NCBI GenBank assembly: GCA_964444795.1
Contig: CAYUIQ010000105.1
Location: forward strand, 1-27,878
DNA: 27,878 nt
Origin: JABMRP01 sp964444795
GTDB lineage: Bacteria > Planctomycetota > Planctomycetia > Pirellulales > Thermoguttaceae
Direction of reading: 5' to 3'
In this document: positions 23,893-27,878 of the stretch, piece after piece
How positions within the stretch are numbered: the stretch's first letter is position 1
Layout: the number at the start of each line of letters is the position of its first letter
Program-made: the position numbers and the translations under genes
The notes under the pieces: generated by a model
Told to the model about the DNA's origin: nothing
Databases searched by the model: none
Seen by the model: only the letters and a program-made list of their open reading frames with translations

Positions 23893-23920
23893 TTGCAGAT
23901 GGGCCGCGCCCCGATATAGT
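23893..23920 (+). promoter_or_regulatory. possible promoter of fhs
   Basis: TTGCAG (23893-23898) and TATAGT (23915-23920) are 16 bases apart. The -10 box matches five of six positions, the -35 only three. The leader would be about 85 bases. Confidence 0.33.
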
Positions 23921-23967
23921 GACGGTTTTCCCGAAGCCACTCGGGGCAGTTCTTGCGGTTTGCCAAC

Positions 23968-24002
23968 ACATTTCCATGAGTTTACCACTACATTTCCATG
24001 AG
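23968..24002 (+). repeat. 13-base direct repeat in the fhs leader
   Basis: ACATTTCCATGAG occurs at 23968-23980 and 23990-24002, 22 bases apart. The second copy runs straight into the ribosome site AGGAGGAG of fhs, so binding there could affect translation or the early transcript. Confidence 0.7.
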
Positions 24003-24013
24003 GAGGAGTAACC

Positions 24014-25786
24014 TTGACTCTGGACCCGACGAAACATGCGGATTGGGAGATCGCTGAAGAAGCCGAATCTCGGATGAAGACGTGCTACCAACTCGCCGAC
24101 GAACTCGGCCTGACCAAAGACGAGTTGCTCCCGCACGGCCACCACATCGCCAAAGTGGACTACATGGCGGTCCTCAACCGGCTCAAAGACAAGCCGGACG
24201 GCAAGTTCATCGAAGTGACCGCCGTCACCCCTACACCTTTTGGGGAAGGCAAATCAACCACGACGATGGGTCTTTTGCAGGGGATGGGCAAGCGGAAGAA
24301 GAAGGTCGTGGCCTGTATCCGTCAACCGTCCGGCGGACCCACCATGAACATCAAGGGATCGGCCGCCGGCGGCGGACTGGCCCAGTGCATCCCGCTGACC
24401 GAGTTCTCGCTCGGGCTGACCGGCGACATCAACGCCATTATGAACTCGCACAATCTGGCCATGGTCGCGCTGACCGCCCGGATGCAGCACGAGCGCAACT
24501 ACGACGACGCCCGGCTGGCCAAAATCGGCCTGAAGCGGCTGGACGTCGATCCGACCAACGTCGAGATGGGCTGGATCATCGACTTCTGTGCCCAGGCGCT
24601 GCGCAATATCAATATCGGTATTGGCGGCAAGATGGACGGCTACATGATGCAGAGCAAGTTCGGCATCGCCGTCTCCAGCGAAGTGATGGCCATCCTCTCA
24701 ATCTTCAGCGACTTGAAAGACCTCCGCGAGCGGATGGGCGGTATCGTCGTGGCCTACGACAAGAAACGCAACCCGATCACCACCGAGGACCTCGACGTGG
24801 CCGGTGCGATGACCGCCTGGCTGCGCGAGGCGATCAACCCCAACCTGCTGCAATCGCTCGAAGGTCAGCCCTGTTTGGTCCACGCCGGGCCGTTTGCCAA
24901 CATCGCCGTGGGCCAATCGTCGGTCGTGGCCGACAAGATCTGCCTCAAACTGGCCGACTACCACATCACCGAGTCGGGGTTCGGGGCCGACATCGGCTTC
25001 GAGAAGTTCTGGAACGTCAAGTGCCGCTACTCGGGCAACGTCCCCAACGTGTCGGTGATCACGGCCACGATCCGCGCCCTGAAGCACCACGGCGTCGCCG
25101 CGGGTGCCCTGCCCTGCCCTCCCGGCAAGCCCTTGCCGAAGGAGTATCTCGAGGAAAACCTCGCCTGGTTGGAAGACGGGGCGTGCAATCTGGTGAAGCA
25201 CATCGAGACGGTGAAGAAGGCGGGCATCAACCCAGTGGTCGCCATCAACGCCTTCCATCACGATACGCCGGCCGAGATCGACATGGTCCGAAAGATCGCC
25301 GAACAAGCCGGCGCTCGGGTGGCCGTATCGAAGCATTGGCAGTTTGGTGGCGAAGGGGCCGTCGAGTTGGCCGATGCGGTGGTCGACGCCTGTAACGACA
25401 AGGTCGACTTCAAGTTCCTCTACGATCTCGACACGCCGTTGCGTCAGCGGGTCGAGCGGATCGCCAAGGAAGTGTACGGAGCCGACGGCGTCAGCTACTC
25501 GGCCGAAGCGGAAGCCAAGGCGAAGCGGTTCGAGGCGGACGACAAGTTCAAGGACTTCACCACGATGATGGTGAAAACCCACTTGAGCCTCAGCCACGAC
25601 CCGACGCTCAAGGGAGTGCCCAAAGGCTGGACGCTGCCGATTCGCGATTTCCTCGTCTACGGCGGTGCCCGGTTCATCTGCCCGGTGGCCGGCAACATTT
25701 CGCTGATGCCCGGCACCTGCTCCAACCCGGCCTATCGTCGGGTCGACGTCGACGTCGAAACGGGGAAGGTGAAGGGATTGTTCTAG
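24014..25786 (+). CDS. fhs: formate-tetrahydrofolate ligase
   Basis: A 590-residue ATP-dependent enzyme that joins formate to tetrahydrofolate, the second step of the methyl branch. The P-loop is TPFGEGKSTTT with Lys80, and other family blocks are RQPSGGPTMNIKGSAAGGG, LTGDINAI, GGKMDGYMM, HAGPFANIA, ADYHITESGFGADIGFEKF and HKH-free CSNPAYRRVDVD at the end. It is longer than the Moorella protein (about 559) and the P-loop and PTMNIKGSAAGGG differ from its TPAGEGKTT and FGIKGGAAGGG, so it belongs to a separate branch of the family. The start is TTG, backed by AGGAGGAG five bases upstream; the nearby ATG at 23998 is in another frame. A strong stem-loop follows the stop. folD lies further on, after an inserted gene. 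Confidence 0.96.
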   Translation: MTLDPTKHADWEIAEEAESRMKTCYQLADELGLTKDELLPHGHHIAKVDYMAVLNRLKDKPDGKFIEVTAVTPTPFGEGKSTTTMGLLQGMGKRKKKVVACIRQPSGGPTMNIKGSAAGGGLAQCIPLTEFSLGLTGDINAIMNSHNLAMVALTARMQHERNYDDARLAKIGLKRLDVDPTNVEMGWIIDFCAQALRNINIGIGGKMDGYMMQSKFGIAVSSEVMAILSIFSDLKDLRERMGGIVVAYDKKRNPITTEDLDVAGAMTAWLREAINPNLLQSLEGQPCLVHAGPFANIAVGQSSVVADKICLKLADYHITESGFGADIGFEKFWNVKCRYSGNVPNVSVITATIRALKHHGVAAGALPCPPGKPLPKEYLEENLAWLEDGACNLVKHIETVKKAGINPVVAINAFHHDTPAEIDMVRKIAEQAGARVAVSKHWQFGGEGAVELADAVVDACNDKVDFKFLYDLDTPLRQRVERIAKEVYGADGVSYSAEAEAKAKRFEADDKFKDFTTMMVKTHLSLSHDPTLKGVPKGWTLPIRDFLVYGGARFICPVAGNISLMPGTCSNPAYRRVDVDVETGKVKGLF

Positions 25787-25801
25787 GACGCGGTACGAAT
25801 T

Positions 25802-25840
25802 CTCCGGGCATCCGCCCTTGGTGGCGGGTGCTCGGGGTTT
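25802..25840 (+). terminator. intrinsic terminator after fhs
   Basis: A 15-bp stem (25802-25816 with 25823-25837, including three G-U pairs) closes a 6-base loop CTTGGT and is followed by TTT. It begins 15 bases after the fhs stop. The short T-run makes it less than perfect. Confidence 0.6.
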
Positions 25841-25864
25841 AGCGATTAGGGGTTAGCGATTAGG
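25839..25864. repeat. TTAGCGATTAGG repeat after fhs
   Basis: TTAGCGATTAGGGG is followed by TTAGCGATTAGGG. The TTAGCGA theme is the reverse complement of the tandem units found between acsV and cooC at 10461-10488. Confidence 0.7.
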
Positions 25865-25874
25865 GAAGACGGGA

Positions 25875-25961
25875 GTCCGAAAATGGGGACTGGCTCCGTC
25901 GAGAGCCGAGTTCCGAAGTGGTTGGGACGTTTGCCGACGGTGCCTGTCCCCCTTTTCGGAC
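25875..25961. repeat. 87-bp element with imperfect inverted ends (MITE- or REP-like)
   Basis: The left arm from 25875 (GTCCGAAAATGGGGACTGG) and the right arm ending at 25961 are inverted copies with about three mismatches in 23 bases. The middle has no reading frame. It looks like a small non-autonomous mobile or REP-type element just before the Abi-alpha-like gene. Confidence 0.6.
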
Positions 25962-26026
25962 GGCCCATTGGCAAGCGCCGGCATGAGAACAGGGTGACCC
26001 TCTGGAATTACGTGGAGTAGTAAGGC

Positions 26027-27019
26027 ATGGTTGATCCTGTCACTACGATCGGAGTCGCCGTCGGTGGGGCCCTGGCCTCCAAGGATGTTCTTAACAAACT
26101 GCTGGGTCCTACTGCTGACTATCTTGGAGAAGGCGGTCGCGATCTGGTCAAGAATAGTGTGCGCAACCTGAACCGTGTTTTCACGGTGGCGTACGAGAAA
26201 CTGAAAGGGGCGATTGCTGAGGATGGTCAAGTAAATGCGAGGGTATTGAAGAGTGTGTGGGACGAAGGCCGGTTCGCGGAAGACGCCTTCTCCGCCGAGT
26301 ATTTTGGTGGATTGCTGGCCTCGTCTCGGACCAAGGACGGCCAGGATGATAGTGCAGTTCCATTCCTGGCCCAAGTGAAATCGCTTTCGTCAGCACAACT
26401 CCGATTGCACTTCGTCGTGTATTCTCTCGTTGCATCTGCCCCTTACTGCCGAAAGCACATTGGATCAGGGCGCTCCGTAGATCAATTGGAGGTGTTTCTG
26501 CCAGCAGAACAGTTGGCAAAGGCGATGGGACAATGCGGTGGGATTGATGAAGGGCCCCTGTATCTTGCACTCAGTGGCTTGACATACCATCGATTGCTTG
26601 GGACACACTATTCCTTCAGCATTAACGGATTGCGCCGAGGAAGAGAACTCTGGTCCTTGAAAGAGGAAGGTGTACGAATCTCACCCAGCGATGAGGGAGT
26701 AGCTCTCTTTCTCAAGGCGCTTGGTCTGAGAGGAATCGATACAAGCGCGATTTCAACGGTAGTTGCTGAGAGCTTTCTCTCTCAGGCGGTGGCAGAAGGC
26801 GTGTACTTACCTGAAGACACCAAGTTCTATCAGCACAGCCGATTGAACCCGGAGGATGCGGCAGAGAACGCGGCGGAGGGCGTTAGGACGCAACTCGACG
26901 ATGAGATCGAGGACGTGCGCACGTTTGCGGAAGAGGGCTTTTCGGGGCTGAAACGCGATTTAGCTGCCCTGCGCAAATTCGTGGCAAAAGGGGACGACGA
27001 TACGCCAAGTGAAGCCTAG
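26027..27019 (+). CDS. Abi-alpha (DUF4393)-like protein, possibly phage defence
   Basis: A 330-residue protein without signal peptide or clear membrane helix. The N terminus is Gly/Ala rich with an amphipathic helix (VGGALASKDVLNKLLGPTADYLGEGGRDL). The segment EYFGGLLASSRTKDG and the following VPFLAQVKSLSSAQLRLHFVVYS resemble the DUF4393/Abi-alpha family, linked to abortive infection. The C terminus (about 270-330) is acidic and probably coiled coil. G+C, mainly at third codon positions, is visibly lower than in fhs and folD on either side, and an inverted-repeat element lies upstream, which suggests a transferred gene. The ATG has GGAG nine bases upstream. The family call comes from pattern memory and is moderate; a defence role is only suggested by the family. 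Confidence 0.6.
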   Translation: MVDPVTTIGVAVGGALASKDVLNKLLGPTADYLGEGGRDLVKNSVRNLNRVFTVAYEKLKGAIAEDGQVNARVLKSVWDEGRFAEDAFSAEYFGGLLASSRTKDGQDDSAVPFLAQVKSLSSAQLRLHFVVYSLVASAPYCRKHIGSGRSVDQLEVFLPAEQLAKAMGQCGGIDEGPLYLALSGLTYHRLLGTHYSFSINGLRRGRELWSLKEEGVRISPSDEGVALFLKALGLRGIDTSAISTVVAESFLSQAVAEGVYLPEDTKFYQHSRLNPEDAAENAAEGVRTQLDDEIEDVRTFAEEGFSGLKRDLAALRKFVAKGDDDTPSEA

Positions 27020-27156
27020 TAAGGAGCCGATGGGACTCCGTCATTCGTTGGCCAAGTACTGCGTGGGAATCTGCACGCGAGCAGTGCCGACCGGATGGTA
27101 CTTCCGTTTCCTCAGCGGAATACTCAACTAAACCAGTAACCTTCAGAGAGAGAATC

Positions 27157-27878
27157 ATGACAGCGGAGATCATTAGCGGAAAAGACGTGGCTGCGGCCAT
27201 TCGGGCCGAACTGACCGAAGAGGTCGCGCAACTCAAGGCGGACCACGGCATCGTGCCCGGGTTGGCGACCGTGTTGGTGGGCGAGAACCCGGCCTCGGTC
27301 TCTTACGTGACCGCCAAGGGCCGCGCCTGTGAGAAGATCGGGCTCAACTCGTATCAACACACGCTGCCCGCGGAGACCAGCGAGGAAGATCTGCTCAAGC
27401 TGGTCGACGAACTGAACCACAAGGACGAAGTCAACGGCATCCTCGTGCAGCTTCCCCTGCCGGGGCACATCGACGAGAACAAAGTGCTCTATGCCATCGA
27501 CCCGAATAAAGACGTCGACGGCTTCCACCCGGTCAACGTCGGCCGGCTGGTGATCGGCGAAGAGCTGTTTCCGCCCTGTACTCCCGCGGGAATTCAGGAG
27601 CTGATCATTCGCAGCGACACGCCCACCGAAGGGACCGAGGTCGTGGTGGTCGGGCGGAGCAACATCGTCGGCAAGCCAATCTCGATCATGATGGTGCAGA
27701 AGAAAAAGGGCGCCAACGCCACGGTCACCGTCTGCCATACCCGCACGAAGAACATGGCCGAGCACACGCTTCGGGCCGACATCCTGATCGTCGCCGCCGG
27801 CGTGCAAAACGCCGTGACCGCCGACATGGTCAAGCCGGGCGCCACGGTCATCGACGTCGGTGTGAACCGCATCGGCAC
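27157..27878 (+). CDS. folD: methylenetetrahydrofolate dehydrogenase/cyclohydrolase, partial
   Basis: The first 240 codons of FolD, cut by the window end (the normal length is about 285-300). The enzyme turns 10-formyl-tetrahydrofolate into methenyl- and then methylene-tetrahydrofolate, the two steps after Fhs. Catalytic residues are in place: Tyr50 and Lys54 in YVTAKGRACEK and Asp121 in KDVDGFHPVNVG. GILVQLPLP, the PCTPAGI block, the NAD(P)-binding VGRSNIVGKP and GATVIDVGVNR follow in the usual order. The ATG at 27157 is preceded by GAGAGAG as a weak ribosome site. The gene lies 137 bases after the Abi-alpha-like gene, and fhs and folD were probably neighbours before that gene arrived. The stop codon lies beyond the window. 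Confidence 0.95.
   Translation, partial: MTAEIISGKDVAAAIRAELTEEVAQLKADHGIVPGLATVLVGENPASVSYVTAKGRACEKIGLNSYQHTLPAETSEEDLLKLVDELNHKDEVNGILVQLPLPGHIDENKVLYAIDPNKDVDGFHPVNVGRLVIGEELFPPCTPAGIQELIIRSDTPTEGTEVVVVGRSNIVGKPISIMMVQKKKGANATVTVCHTRTKNMAEHTLRADILIVAAGVQNAVTADMVKPGATVIDVGVNRIG

Larger units (their letters stand above)
23547..24013. other. 467-base divergent region between DUF2520 gene and fhs
   Basis: No convincing gene. The right part holds a candidate fhs promoter and a 13-base direct repeat in the fhs leader, listed separately. I looked for a folate-type riboswitch and could not recognise one. Confidence 0.45.

Noticed and set aside
23706..24011. Several overlapping short plus-strand frames before fhs
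   Set aside because: Three frames are open at once and none has a ribosome site or family signal; they overlap the likely fhs promoter and leader.
23547..24013. Folate riboswitch before fhs
   Set aside because: I could not find the conserved core or stems of known tetrahydrofolate riboswitches.

Overview
The window reads as a chromosomal piece of a GC-rich, planctomycete-like anaerobe. The signs are a PEP-CTERM/autotransporter-repeat surface protein, a PQQ-like beta-propeller protein with the FRGP motif near its N terminus, a REP-associated (RAYT) transposase and short intergenic repeats of a planctomycete kind. The base composition is clearly higher in G+C than expected for the anammox order Brocadiales, so this looks like a different lineage that carries the Wood-Ljungdahl pathway. 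That placement is inference; no rRNA or marker gene is present.

Layout. 161-3750 (minus): a secreted beta-propeller protein and a secreted trypsin-like protease with a PEP-CTERM anchor. 4021-6248 (minus): nifU-nifS for Fe-S cluster assembly. 6820-19182 (minus): the carbonyl branch of the Wood-Ljungdahl pathway, transcribed as cooC (frameshifted copy), cooS/acsA (CO dehydrogenase), acsB (acetyl-CoA synthase), acsC, acsV, a second cooC/acsF, acsD, acsE and finally a GNAT-CBS fusion protein. 19728-21148 (plus, divergent): a zinc-ribbon protein with a degenerate HD-like region, and a DUF3786 protein. 21230-22677: a 10-bp-period repeat array broken by a 100-N scaffold gap, next to a RAYT transposase unit bounded by 28-bp inverted repeats. 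22659-23546 (minus): a Rossmann/DUF2520 protein whose last codons lie in the transposon end. 24014 to the end (plus): fhs, an Abi-alpha-like gene of different base composition, and folD cut by the window edge.

How the genes fit together. Fhs and FolD carry formate to methylene-tetrahydrofolate. AcsE moves the methyl group of methyl-tetrahydrofolate to the corrinoid protein AcsCD, which AcsV keeps reductively active. CooS makes CO from CO2, and AcsB joins methyl, CO and CoA into acetyl-CoA. The CooC ATPases would mature the nickel sites and NifUS would supply Fe-S clusters. The metal ligands of AcsB and CooS are all present, so the enzymes look functional. Methylene-tetrahydrofolate reductase and formate dehydrogenase are not in the window.

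Most notable are the GNAT-CBS fusion at the end of the acetyl-CoA synthase operon, which resembles AcuA and AcuB joined in one chain and could give feedback control, and the HD-like/DUF3786 pair that diverges from the operon.
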